Part shown: positions 42,465-50,090 of the stretch, piece by piece | Layout of the letters: each line of letters opens with the position of its first letter | Position numbering within the stretch: the first letter of the stretch is position 1 | Assembly (NCBI RefSeq): GCF_013409045.1 | Contig: NZ_JACCBT010000001.1 | Span: forward strand, 496,001 to 560,000 | Source: Actinomadura citrea | GTDB taxonomy: Bacteria > Actinomycetota > Actinomycetes > Streptosporangiales > Streptosporangiaceae | Length of the DNA: 64,000 bases | Direction: 5' to 3' | The notes under the pieces: generated by a model | The model's input: only the letters and a program-made list of their open reading frames with translations | The model's database searches: none | Told to the model about the DNA's origin: nothing | Made by a program: the position numbers and the translations under genes

Positions 42465-42475
42465 TGTGATTCACA
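42465..42475. promoter_or_regulatory. Second TGTGATTCACA palindrome
   Basis: Same 11-bp palindrome as at 41104, within GATCTGTGATTCACACATAG, 90 bp before the ATG at 42554 of the ATP-binding gene (28 bp before the ATG at 42503). The shared ATCTGTGATTCACA flank suggests common regulation. Confidence 0.6.
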
Positions 42476-42553
42476 CATAGCGACTCGCGAAGAAAAAGGC
42501 ACATGTCGCGATTGTCTGAATGCGATCTCTCCGCAACCCCGAGGGTGGGCGCC

Positions 42554-43306
42554 ATGACGAAGACCGCGACGATGTGCGAGATCCCCTGGAGGCTGGAGGA
42601 CGGCGGCTGCGCGGCGCTGCCCCTGCCCGCGGACGACTCCATCGCCCGTGTCGCCCGCTCCCATGTCACGGCCCTGCTCCCGGCGCTCGGCCTGTCCGTC
42701 CAGGACGTCCACGACATCAAGCTCATGGTCAGCGAGCTCGCCACGAACGTCCTGCAACACGCGCCGTCCGCCGACGGCCCTTCGGGCGCCGAACTCTGGG
42801 TCTACCAGCGCGGCGACGGCCATGGCCGCGACGAACTGGTCGTCAAGGCCTTCGACACGCGCAGGGACTGGTGTCCCCGCGGCACCGCCCCCGGCCGGTC
42901 CGACCACGGCCGCGGCCTGACGATCGTCGAGCTCCTGACGCAGGGCCGTTGGGGCCACCACCCGTCCCGGTCGCGGCTGCGGACGCCGGCGGCCCGCGGC
43001 AAGGCGACCTGGTTCGCCCTGCCGCTCCCGCACACCGTCCGCCGCCGCCACGTGTGGAGGGTCGAGGGCCCCTACGCGACCAAGGACCTCCAGGCCATGC
43101 TCGTCCAGCGGGGCCTCGGCCACTTCGAGGCCGAGGAGGGCACGGGCGGGACCGCCCTCACCGACGGCCGCGGCCTGACCGTCTGGTGCGAGGCGGCCAG
43201 GTTCCGCTGGCGCACCGGTTCCGGAGAGTCGGGCGGCCTCCCGATCACCGACATCACCGAAGCCTGCGAGCGGATCGTCGAACTCTGCGAGTCCTCACCC
43301 GCCTGA
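42554..43306 (+). CDS. ATP-binding protein, anti-sigma-factor-like (HATPase_c_2)
   Basis: 250 residues from ATG 42554 (ATG 42503 also possible). N-terminal HATPase fold: SIARVARSHVTALLPALGL, then VQDVHDIKLMVSELATNVLQ (N-box) with HAPS, then VVKAFDTRRDWCPRG (D-box), and SDHGRGLTIVELLTQGRWGH (G-box). This is the RsbW/SpoIIAB-like kinase fold of actinomycete conservon-type and anti-sigma proteins. A C-terminal ~80-residue extension with no recognised domain follows. It may bind a sigma factor or anti-anti-sigma factor. Preceded by the TGTGATTCACA site. Confidence 0.88.
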   Translation: MTKTATMCEIPWRLEDGGCAALPLPADDSIARVARSHVTALLPALGLSVQDVHDIKLMVSELATNVLQHAPSADGPSGAELWVYQRGDGHGRDELVVKAFDTRRDWCPRGTAPGRSDHGRGLTIVELLTQGRWGHHPSRSRLRTPAARGKATWFALPLPHTVRRRHVWRVEGPYATKDLQAMLVQRGLGHFEAEEGTGGTALTDGRGLTVWCEAARFRWRTGSGESGGLPITDITEACERIVELCESSPA

Positions 43307-43347
43307 CGCCCGGCGCCGGTCGCCTGCCGCGAGAGGCCGCCCTCGGC

Positions 43348-43833
43348 TCACTCGTCCGCCACCGGTGATCCGGCCTCCCGCCCGCGGCGCGCCGGCAGCC
43401 GGCGCAGGCCCACGAAGATCAGCAGGCCGCCGGCCGCCAGCAGCAGCACATTCATGATCCACTCGTGGGACGCGTCCCGCAGGTACACGGTCCCCGAGCG
43501 GCCGACGTCCCGGGCGCGGGCGCCGCCCCCCTCGCGCAGGCCCTTGCCGCTGCCGTACAGGGCCACGGTGGGACGTTCCACCGAGCCGTCGTCGGAGCGG
43601 AAGGCCCCGCGCAGCGTGCACGCCTCATGACCGGGATGCCGGATGCAGCTCCGCTCGCGCGCGGTGAAGACGCCGGGCGTTCCCTTCCCGGTCTGCGACG
43701 CGCGCAGCACGGGCCCGGCGTTGGGGATCACCAGGAGCATCAGACCCAGCCCGAACACCGCCATGAGCACTCCGAACGGCGAGACGCCCCGCGGGCGCCG
43801 GGGCGGCGCGGTCCGCGGCCTTTCGAGCGTCAC
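43348..43833 (-). CDS. Hypothetical membrane protein with two helices
   Basis: 161 residues. A hydrophobic segment near residue 20-45 (FGVLMAVFGLGLMLLVIPNA), a polar extracytoplasmic stretch of about 75 residues with two cysteines (RSCIRHPGHEACTLRG), and a second membrane segment near residue 130-147 (NVLLLAAGGLLIFVGLRRL). No family recognised. GTG 43833 starts 6 bp after the stop of the upstream gene (43840), so the pair is one operon. The cysteine pair may form a disulfide outside the membrane. Confidence 0.7.
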   Translation of the reverse strand: MTLERPRTAPPRRPRGVSPFGVLMAVFGLGLMLLVIPNAGPVLRASQTGKGTPGVFTARERSCIRHPGHEACTLRGAFRSDDGSVERPTVALYGSGKGLREGGGARARDVGRSGTVYLRDASHEWIMNVLLLAAGGLLIFVGLRRLPARRGREAGSPVADE

Positions 43834-43839
43834 CGGCCG

Positions 43840-44427
43840 TCACGCCGCTTCGGGGACGGGCCTGCGCCGGAGCGGTGCGGCGCACGAGCAGCGCATGGCT
43901 TCGCGCTCGGCCGCGTTCGGCCTGTTGTGCAGGTACATCGCCACCACCATGGGGATGGTGACGAGCGTGTTGTAGAACAGGTGCAGCTCCACGCGCGGCA
44001 CCAGCAGCTGGATGATGCTCGTGGGCGCGGGACGTCCCGCGATGTTGGAGTCGGACATCGCCTGCACCAGCAGCAGCAGGTGCTCGAAGTGGTGCCAGAC
44101 CTGGATGCCGAGGGAGACCGCCCACCAGGTGCGGGCCCGTCCGGTGAACCCGGGCAGCAGCAGGAAGAGCCCGATCAGCATGATCAGCGCGTAGCCGTAG
44201 TGCATCCACTCCGAGGTGACCAGCCACGGGAACGGCACGCCCAGCACTCCGCGCGCCTCGGGGACCGGCCAGCCGAGCACCCAGATCTGGATGGCCTGGA
44301 CGATGTGCTCGGCCCAGTGGGCGATGACGATGAATGCGTAGATGTTCAGGGCCGCGCGGTGGTGACGCGTGTTGAGCAAATGCACCACCGACCGCAGCCC
44401 GCCGCGTTCTTCCAGTACGTTCGCCAC
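43840..44427 (-). CDS. Polytopic membrane protein with conserved His motifs
   Basis: 195 residues with about five membrane helices. His-rich motifs IVIAHWAEHIVQAIQIWVLG, VWHHFEHLLLLVQAM and LVPRVELHLFYN are arranged like ligands in di-metal or heme membrane proteins, but no named family was recognised. GTG 44427 follows GGAAGGTGATCGCCG. Upstream gene of a two-gene operon with the two-helix protein. The C-terminus is a short arginine-rich tail with a CSC motif. Enzymatic activity is possible from the histidines but unproven. Confidence 0.72.
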   Translation of the reverse strand: MANVLEERGGLRSVVHLLNTRHHRAALNIYAFIVIAHWAEHIVQAIQIWVLGWPVPEARGVLGVPFPWLVTSEWMHYGYALIMLIGLFLLLPGFTGRARTWWAVSLGIQVWHHFEHLLLLVQAMSDSNIAGRPAPTSIIQLLVPRVELHLFYNTLVTIPMVVAMYLHNRPNAAEREAMRCSCAAPLRRRPVPEAA

Positions 44428-44527
44428 CGGCGATCACCTTCCATGAGATGACGGAGACCTTCCTCATCTCAACACGTATCGCAGATGGGCGCGTCTTTCG
44501 AAATGCTCTTATGGGCGGCCACAGGTG

Positions 44528-44590
44528 GACGGCGTCGCCGGTCCCGCCGGTCCCGCCGCGACTCGACTTGTGCCATTCGATCCGGGATAC
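44528..44590 (-). pseudogene. DUF397 relic (5' core only)
   Basis: Minus-strand frame reads RIEWHKSSRGGTGGTGDAVH, matching the W(R/H)KSS..(S/G)G(T)GG core of DUF397 proteins. The CVEVA strand and LRDS..F tail do not follow, so only the N-terminal core remains. It is oriented like the intact DUF397 gene at 44924-45115. Confidence 0.65.
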
Positions 44591-44619
44591 TGCCGTGGCG
44601 CGGTTTAAGGCACATCCGA

Positions 44620-44645
44620 AAAAGGTCCCGCCAGCGGGACCTTTT
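44620..44645. terminator. Bidirectional terminator with A/T tracts
   Basis: AAAAGGTCCCGC (44620-44631) and GCGGGACCTTTT (44634-44645) form a perfect 12-bp stem with a two-base gap. Runs of A and T make it a strong intrinsic terminator on both strands. Confidence 0.85.
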
Positions 44646-44759
44646 CTGGGCGACGACGCGAGTCGGTGCAGGTCGCGGGCTACGTCCTTGATCCGGGCGG
44701 CCGGGTGCCGAAAATCCCTCACCAATGGTGCGAACTGTCGAGCGGGCGGGCCCCCGCGG

Positions 44760-44866
44760 TCACGAACACGATGGCTGGGGGAGCCGTGCGATCTCGGCAC
44801 CGTCGAACTGTTCTCCAGTACCGCTGTGGCTTGACTTGCGCCATGAGTTCGTGAATATTGCTCCGG
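44760..44866 (-). pseudogene. DUF397 relic with early stop
   Basis: Reads FTNSWRKSSHSGTGEQFDGA then EIARLPQPSCS and a stop. WRKSSHSGTGEQ is a classic DUF397 start, but the CVEVA strand is replaced by FDGAEIA and the rest is frameshifted or lost. It lies directly downstream of the intact DUF397 gene at 44924, in tandem and the same direction. Confidence 0.72.
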
Positions 44867-44923
44867 TACGGCTTATGGCGGGCCGAACGAGAACCGCCAT
44901 GGCGGCCGAATGGTAACGGCGCA

Positions 44924-45115
44924 TCAGGGTGCGTCGTAGGTTCCGCGCCTGATATCGGCGGCGAGCCGGCGGAAGTCGTCCGCCGAGAGCCTGAACCGGA
45001 AGCCGGCCGGGTTCTTGCTGTCGCGGATCACGATATCGCCGGACAGTCGGCCGACCTCGACACAGTTGGACTGCCCGCTGGTGCCGCTGCGGCTCGACCT
45101 GCGCCAAGAGGTCAT
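44924..45115 (-). CDS. DUF397 protein
   Basis: 63 residues: MTSWRRSSRSGTSGQSNCVE then VGRLSGDIVIRDSKNPAGFR and FRLSADDFRRLAADIRRGTY. All DUF397 hallmarks (W(R)RSS.SG..G.NCVEV, IRDSK(N/D)P, F...DF..L...I..G.Y) are present. ATG 45115 is preferred over 45121 because GGAG lies eight bases upstream. It overlaps the end of the XRE/DUF5753 gene (stop side 45112) by 4 bp, so they are coupled. Partner of that regulator. Downstream lie two decayed copies. Confidence 0.9.
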   Translation of the reverse strand: MTSWRRSSRSGTSGQSNCVEVGRLSGDIVIRDSKNPAGFRFRLSADDFRRLAADIRRGTYDAP

Positions 45116-45924
45116 GCCCATCGCTCCGATTCGGCTTCCAGAAGGAGCCTGGAAGGGCCGATCGGAGTGGCGATGTCACTGATCGAGTCGTACTTCACGA
45201 CCACTTCCTGGACGGCGAGCGGATCCATCAGGAACCGCCCCCGCGTCGTCGCCTCGTCATAGGCGAGATCGCGGTCGTCCACCGTGAGGACCGTGATCGG
45301 TCCGTCGAGGCCCGGGTGGGCTCCCGCCTGGTTCTCGACCACGCGGATGCTGACCTGCGGCAGCTCGCCGAGCGCCAGGAGGTGGGTGATCTGGTCGCGC
45401 ATGATCTCGCGCGAGCCGACCAGTTGCGCCAGGGCGGCCCAGCTCACGAACGCGGTCATCCGGGGAGGCGTCTCCCTGTCGAAGACGGCGGACCTGCGTG
45501 CCATCCGTCGTTCCAGGTCGGCGTCCAGGTCGTTCGCCGGCCCGGCCGTGAGCGCCGCCCTGGCGTAGTCCGGGGTCTGGAGCAGGCCGGGGATCACCGT
45601 GGGCTCCCACATGCGGATCCGGGACGCGCGCCGCTCGAACCCGGCGAGGGACGAGAGCCAGTCGCCCTCGTCCGCCGCGCCGGCGAAGCCGACCAGGTCC
45701 GTGAACATCCCACCGGTGTTCCAGAGGCGGTCGACGGTCTCGGCGTGGGACGGCTTCAGGTGAAGCGTCGCGGACTCGTACCGGGAGACGGTCGAGCGGT
45801 CGCAGTCGAGGACGTCGCCGAGGGCCTGCCCCGACATGCCGTTCGCCTCGCGGTGGCGGCGCAGATGAACCGCGATGAAATGCCACATCGAGCGTGACGG
45901 GTCCAGTGAGTCCCGGGCGTGCAT
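45112..45924 (-). CDS. XRE-family regulator with DUF5753 domain
   Basis: 270 residues. HTH: FIAVHLRRHREANGMSGQAL then GDVLDCDRSTVSRYESATLH; then DUF5753 (EPTVIPGLLQTPDYARAALT; RMTAFVSWAALAQLVGSREI; IRVVENQAGAHPGLDGPITV). ATG 45924 has GGAGGGGCC before it; the frame extends to 45999. Paired by a 4-bp overlap with DUF397 at 44924-45115. It is a second copy of the module at 41167-42214 but only distantly similar to it and on the other strand, so it is not a recent duplicate. Confidence 0.9.
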   Translation of the reverse strand: MHARDSLDPSRSMWHFIAVHLRRHREANGMSGQALGDVLDCDRSTVSRYESATLHLKPSHAETVDRLWNTGGMFTDLVGFAGAADEGDWLSSLAGFERRASRIRMWEPTVIPGLLQTPDYARAALTAGPANDLDADLERRMARRSAVFDRETPPRMTAFVSWAALAQLVGSREIMRDQITHLLALGELPQVSIRVVENQAGAHPGLDGPITVLTVDDRDLAYDEATTRGRFLMDPLAVQEVVVKYDSISDIATPIGPSRLLLEAESERWA

Positions 45925-46124
45925 GGCCCCTCCGGTTTGTCGCGATCCATTCCGGAACGTAGCGAACCTATCGCGGAGAGTGCGGGTTGCGGGCCGCATC
46001 AGCGGAAACGTCCGAAGTGGCCGCGCCGACGCCGCCGCCCAGGGCGCCCGGGAGCCGGACGCCGGGTGTGGTCGTCGCGCCGGGGGCGGGCGATCATGGA
46101 GATGGGTCCAGGGGAGGGGGCGGC

Positions 46125-46883
46125 GTGGGTCGGGCTTATGTGGTGACCGGTGGCGGGCGCGGCGTCGGGCGGGCGATCGTGGAGCGGCTGGCGGCGGACG
46201 GCGGGCATGTCGTCGTCATCGAGGTGGACGCGGCGGCGGTCGACTGGGCTCGGGAGCGGGCGGACGTGACGGCGGTCGTGGGGAGCGCGGCGGACGAGAA
46301 GGTCGCGGAGCGGGCCGCGGACGCGGCGCAGGACGCGGGGACGCTCGCCGGGTGGGTCAACAACGCGGCGGTGTTCCGGGACGTCGTCGATCCGTCCCCG
46401 CAGGAGCTGCTCCGACTCGTGGCGCTGAACTTCGACCCGGCGGTGGTGGGGTCGGTGACCGCCGTCCGGCGCTTTCTGGACGCGGGGGCGGGCGGCGCCA
46501 TCGTCAACGTGTCGTCGCATCAGGCGCAGCGGCCGGTGCGCGGTTCGCTGCCCTATGCCACGGCGAAGGCGGCGGTGGAGGGGCTGAGCCGCGCACTGGC
46601 CGTCGACTACGGGCCGCACGGTATCCGGACGAACGTCGTCGCGCTCGGGTCGATCACCACCGCGCGGTACGAGGACTTCCTCCGGCGGCAGGAGCCCGGG
46701 GAGGCCGCGCGCATCGAGAACGAGATGCGCCTGCTCCACCCGGTCGGGCGGGTCGGGCGGCCGGACGAGGTGGCCGCCGCCGTCGCGTATCTGCTCTCGG
46801 ACGAGGCGAGCTTCGTCAACGGCGCCGTGGTCCCCGTGGACGGCGGGCGGCACGCGGTCGGCCGCGATCCCGAGGAGGTCTGA
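46125..46883 (+). CDS. SDR family oxidoreductase
   Basis: 252 residues. Classical short-chain dehydrogenase features: TGGGRGVGRAI (cofactor-binding TGxxxGxG), NNAAVF, catalytic Ser in IVNVSSHQAQ, YATAK with Tyr and Lys (YxxxK near residue 148-152), and the C-terminal INGAVV-type FVNGAVVPVDGG. Probably NAD(P)-dependent reductase or dehydrogenase of unknown substrate. GTG 46125 with GGGGAGGGGGCGGC is chosen; the frame extends to 45987. Divergent from the XRE gene, 200 bp away. Confidence 0.9.
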   Translation: MGRAYVVTGGGRGVGRAIVERLAADGGHVVVIEVDAAAVDWARERADVTAVVGSAADEKVAERAADAAQDAGTLAGWVNNAAVFRDVVDPSPQELLRLVALNFDPAVVGSVTAVRRFLDAGAGGAIVNVSSHQAQRPVRGSLPYATAKAAVEGLSRALAVDYGPHGIRTNVVALGSITTARYEDFLRRQEPGEAARIENEMRLLHPVGRVGRPDEVAAAVAYLLSDEASFVNGAVVPVDGGRHAVGRDPEEV

Positions 46884-47041
46884 GAACCCCGTGTTTCCCC
46901 GGACTACCTGGGACAACGCGGTAAGTGGGACGCGCGGTCGGGGCCTGCGGTTGGCCTCCGGCCCGGACACGGCCATAACCCCCCACGGGTCGGCGAATAC
47001 CGGTACATCTAGGGATTCGTCGATCGAAGGGGTGCCCAGGG

Positions 47042-47485
47042 GTGAGGAAGCTTCTCGTTACGGGGGCCGCCGCCGTCGCGGTGGCGGGCGGGGTGCTGGT
47101 GGCGACGCCGGCGGAGGCCGCGAGCGCCGTTCAGATCTACCGGGTGTACTACGACTCGCCCGGGAGCGACAAGGGGTCGAACGCGTCGCTGAACGGCGAA
47201 TGGGTGCAGCTGTTCAACACGTCGAAGTCGTCCAGGAGCTTGAAGGGGGTCAAGGTCCGCGACAAGACCGGGTACACGTACACCTTCGGTTCCTTCACCT
47301 TGAAGGGCCGCAAGTCGGTTTACCTTCACACCGGCAGGGGCTCCAACAGCGCGGCGCACCGCTACTGGGGCCGGAAGTGGTACGTGTGGAACAACACCGG
47401 TGACACCGCGTACCTCCTGTACGCCGATGGCCGGGTGGCGGACAAGTGCTCGTGGGGTCGGACGGGTTCCTCGAAGTACTGCTGA
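47042..47485 (+). CDS. Secreted lamin tail domain protein
   Basis: 147 residues. Signal peptide VRKLLVTGAAAVAVAGGVLV with cleavage near AEAAS (residue 27). The mature part is one lamin-tail (LTD) beta-sandwich: VQIYRVYYDSPGSDKGSNAS, then LNGEWVQLFNTSKSSRSLKG, YTFGSFTLKGRKSVYLHTGR and WNNTGDTAYLLYADGRVADK. LTD domains in bacteria often sit on secreted nucleases or stand alone on the cell surface. GTG 47042 follows GAAGGGGTGCCCAGG. A hairpin terminator follows. Confidence 0.87.
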   Translation: MRKLLVTGAAAVAVAGGVLVATPAEAASAVQIYRVYYDSPGSDKGSNASLNGEWVQLFNTSKSSRSLKGVKVRDKTGYTYTFGSFTLKGRKSVYLHTGRGSNSAAHRYWGRKWYVWNNTGDTAYLLYADGRVADKCSWGRTGSSKYC

Positions 47486-47507
47486 ACGGGTCCGCGTCGC
47501 CCTGAGC

Positions 47508-47541
47508 GCGAGCCACCGGTCCTCCCGGGCCGGTGGCTCGC
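47508..47541 (+). terminator. Terminator after lamin-tail gene
   Basis: GCGAGCCACCGG (47508-47519) pairs with CCGGTGGCTCGC (47530-47541), 12 bp perfect, 22 bp after the stop. Confidence 0.8.
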
Positions 47542-47712
47542 CGCCGTTCCCAGGCCGCTCGGGGCACAGGCCCCGGCTGCGGAAAGTCGCCGCACCGGCG
47601 ATGACTTCTTCGCGCCGGCCGTGTCCGTACTGGTGACCAGGGTGCGGCAGGGGATGCCGAGGACGCTCGCGCATGACCCGGCCGCCGGCACCGAGTGGAC
47701 GGCGAGGCCCAA

Positions 47713-47997
47713 ATGATCATCATTGCGGGAAGGCTGTACGTGGACGCCGAGGCCCGGGACGCCTATCTGGCCGGCTGCCGGAAGGTCGTCGAAACGGCGC
47801 GGTCCGCGCCGGGCTGCCTCGATTTCGCGCTGTCCGCCGACATGCTGGAACCGGACCGGATCAACGTGTACGAGCGCTGGGAGTCCGGCGAGGACGTCGA
47901 ACGCTTCCGCGGCGACGGCCCCGGGCCCGAGCAGGCGGCGCGCATCCGCGACGCCGAGGTGCTGAGGTACGTGATCTCTGCCGTCGAGGCCCCGTGA
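47713..47997 (+). CDS. Antibiotic biosynthesis monooxygenase (ABM) domain protein
   Basis: 94 residues: IIIAGRLYVDAEARDAYLAG then CRKVVETARSAPGCLDFALS and PDRINVYERWESGEDVERFR, the ABM/DUF4188-like dimeric alpha/beta barrel (Y...E.W.s). It may act as a monooxygenase or heme-degrading IsdG-like protein; sequence cannot tell. ATG 47713 is preferred over the open frame at 47695. Converges with the phosphotransferase gene. Confidence 0.8.
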   Translation: MIIIAGRLYVDAEARDAYLAGCRKVVETARSAPGCLDFALSADMLEPDRINVYERWESGEDVERFRGDGPGPEQAARIRDAEVLRYVISAVEAP

Positions 47998-48026
47998 GCG
48001 GGTCCGGCGATTCCCGTCAGGCGGCG

Positions 48027-49346
48027 TCAGCCGCCGGGGCGGGAGAGGTGGCGGGGGTTCGCGACCGTCAGTTTGTCGGTCACCGAGGCTCGGACCGCGG
48101 CCACGACCTCGTCCATCCGGTCGTCGAGGGCACCCGTGCGGACGGCCTCCGCCAGATCGGCGTCGGTCGCGCATCCCAGGGGCTTCAGCCGGTTCTGGTG
48201 GGCGATTCCGTGGGCGTCGCCTAGAAGGAGTTCCCTGCGGGCCATACGGAGGGCGGACGCGGCGACGCGGGCATGGAAGCGGAGGCGGTCGTCGGGCTGT
48301 TCGGCCTCCGCGAGGAACGCACCCACGGCGTCGATGAGAGCGTGCGCGTCCGGCCGGTCGTGCGGGGCGTTGTCCGGCGTGACCGCACCTTCCAGCGGAT
48401 CCCGCACGGTCGCCGGCTCCGTCAATCCCAGGGCCAGGAGCAGATCGTGTTCCTGCTCGCAGACCTTCCGGCCCAGGACGGCGTACTCGATCGAAGGGTC
48501 GGAACCGCTGAGGAAACGCTCGGCCTGGTGGCGGCACAGGATCGTCCAGCGGAGGGTGCCGTAGACCTCCCACCAGTGCAGCTCTTCGAGCGTGGGCGGC
48601 GTGCCCCCGGCGGCGGCATAGCCGGCGAGGAGGTCCTCACGCGTACCGAAGCCGCCGACGGGGTGCGGGGAGCCGAACCGCCACGCCTTCACGCAGAGCC
48701 AGCCGAGGTCTTCGGCCGGGTCGCCGAGGTGGGTGAGCTCCCAGTCCAGGACGCCGGTCACGCCGCCGGGGGAGATCATCAGGTTGCCGTTGCGGAAGTC
48801 GCCGTGGACGACCGTCCGGGCGCCGGGCGCCGGGCGATGCCCGTCCAGCCAGCGCAGCGCCAGTTCCACGGCCGGACGGGCCTCGAACGCCGCGTAGTGC
48901 TCGGTGAGCGCGGCCAGGGCGTCGTCGCCGGGCAGCCCCGGGACGGGCGACATCGTGTGCAGCCGGGCCAGGATGCCGCCCAGCTCACGCGCCAGGCCAG
49001 GACGGACGCCCGCGAAGCGCTCGTCGCGCAGCAGCCGCCGCGGGATCGTCTCCCCGGACAGCCTTTCCATGATCATGTAGGGGGCGCCGTCCAGGTCGTC
49101 GCCGTGATCGGCCAGACCCGGGACCGGGACGCCGGCCGCCGCGGCGGAGGCGAGCAGGCCGGCCTCGCGGCCCATCGCGGTGGGATCGAGGGAGCCGGGC
49201 GGGTCGCGGCGCAGGACGAGCGGACGGCCGTCCGCGTCGAAGGACCAGGTCTCCCGGCTGGCGCCGCCGGACAGCCGGCGCAGCCCGGTGACCCGGGCGC
49301 CGAGCCGGTCCGCCAGCGAGGCGGCGAGGTCGCGGGTCGGTTCCAT
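48027..49346 (-). CDS. APH-type phosphotransferase fused to DUF6285 (ACAD10/11 N-domain-like)
   Basis: 439 residues. The N-terminal ~330 residues are an aminoglycoside-phosphotransferase-fold kinase: VTGLRRLSGGASRETWSFDA start, RTVVHGDFRNGNLMISPGGV (Brenner-type HGD-x4-N) and GVLDWELTHLGDPAEDLGWL (DW.L). This is the subfamily that in animals is fused to ACAD10/11, where it phosphorylates 4-hydroxyacyl-CoA. The last ~100 residues (RLRFHARVAASALRMARREL) match DUF6285, usually encoded separately. ATG 49346 follows AGGAGAGCC. Upstream TetR gene is 7 bp away, so they form one operon. Confidence 0.88.
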   Translation of the reverse strand: MEPTRDLAASLADRLGARVTGLRRLSGGASRETWSFDADGRPLVLRRDPPGSLDPTAMGREAGLLASAAAAGVPVPGLADHGDDLDGAPYMIMERLSGETIPRRLLRDERFAGVRPGLARELGGILARLHTMSPVPGLPGDDALAALTEHYAAFEARPAVELALRWLDGHRPAPGARTVVHGDFRNGNLMISPGGVTGVLDWELTHLGDPAEDLGWLCVKAWRFGSPHPVGGFGTREDLLAGYAAAGGTPPTLEELHWWEVYGTLRWTILCRHQAERFLSGSDPSIEYAVLGRKVCEQEHDLLLALGLTEPATVRDPLEGAVTPDNAPHDRPDAHALIDAVGAFLAEAEQPDDRLRFHARVAASALRMARRELLLGDAHGIAHQNRLKPLGCATDADLAEAVRTGALDDRMDEVVAAVRASVTDKLTVANPRHLSRPGG

Positions 49347-49353
49347 GGCTCTC

Positions 49354-49974
49354 CTAGTCGGGAAGGCCGAGGGCGCGGACGCTGAGGGTGTCCAGGGTCT
49401 CCAGGAGGCGTTCGGCGCCCTGCGGATCGCTGCCCTGGACGATCCACAGGTACAGGGAGTGGTCGACCATCGTGGCGAGGGCGCCCGCCGCCGTCTCCGC
49501 GTCGAGGTCGGACGGGACGAGCCCCTCCCGCTGCCAGCGCGCGATCACCCGCGCGGACCGTCCCACCGAGGAGGCCCGATGCTTGCGCCGCAGCTCCTGG
49601 AACTCCTCGTTGAACGTGGCGACCTGCTCGATGATCGCCATCATTCGGGCGTTGCGCAGGTAGGCCTCGTAGTAGGCGCGGTTGGCGCGGCGGACGCGGT
49701 CGGCGGGGCCCGGCCCCGCGGACGGCACCAGCGCGTGGTCGGTCATCTCCTCGAACAGCCGGTCGGCGACCTCCAGGAACACCGCTTCCTTGGTGGGGAA
49801 GTAGGTGTAGAAGGAGCCGTAGGCGACGCCCGCGTGCCGGGTGATGTGCGCGACCCGGGTCTCCAGGAAGCCGCGCTCCTCGAAGACCTCGCGTGCGGCG
49901 GCGAGCAGGCGCTCCCTGGTCCGGGCGCCGCGCTCGGTGAGCGGCCGGCCGCCGGGATCGTCGCCGCTGCGCAT
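49354..49974 (-). CDS. TetR-family transcriptional regulator
   Basis: 206 residues. HTH: ARTRERLLAAAREVFEERGF, then LETRVAHITRHAGVAYGSFY and TYFPTKEAVFLEVADRLFEE. The YGSFYTYF recognition helix is typical of TetR regulators of fatty-acid or steroid catabolism. ATG 49974 follows GGGAGGAACC; the frame extends to 50034. It is the first gene of the operon with the phosphotransferase and is divergent from the VOC-CMD-ACAD operon. A candidate operator lies at 50033-50059. Confidence 0.9.
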   Translation of the reverse strand: MRSGDDPGGRPLTERGARTRERLLAAAREVFEERGFLETRVAHITRHAGVAYGSFYTYFPTKEAVFLEVADRLFEEMTDHALVPSAGPGPADRVRRANRAYYEAYLRNARMMAIIEQVATFNEEFQELRRKHRASSVGRSARVIARWQREGLVPSDLDAETAAGALATMVDHSLYLWIVQGSDPQGAERLLETLDTLSVRALGLPD

Positions 49975-50032
49975 CGCCGTGGTTCCTCCCGCCGGGGGTT
50001 GACAACCCGGGAACGATATTCGAGCATCAGGC

Positions 50033-50059
50033 AAGTTGATATGACTGTCAAGTCAACTT
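50033..50059. promoter_or_regulatory. Candidate TetR operator of catabolic cluster
   Basis: AAGTTGA (50033-50039) and TCAACTT (50053-50059) form a perfect inverted repeat with a 13-bp centre (TATGACTGTCAAG) that can pair further (TTGA/TCAA). It lies between the divergent TetR gene and the VOC gene (ATG 50091). Confidence 0.65.
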
Positions 50060-50090
50060 CCGTGGCGCACTCCCGCCGCAAGGAGGTTCC

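Larger units (their letters stand above)
44428..44923. other. Region with two decayed DUF397 genes
   Basis: Between the polytopic membrane gene and the intact DUF397 gene. It contains two DUF397 5'-end relics on the minus strand (44528-44590 and 44760-44866) and a terminator between them (44620-44645). No intact gene. Confidence 0.6.
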
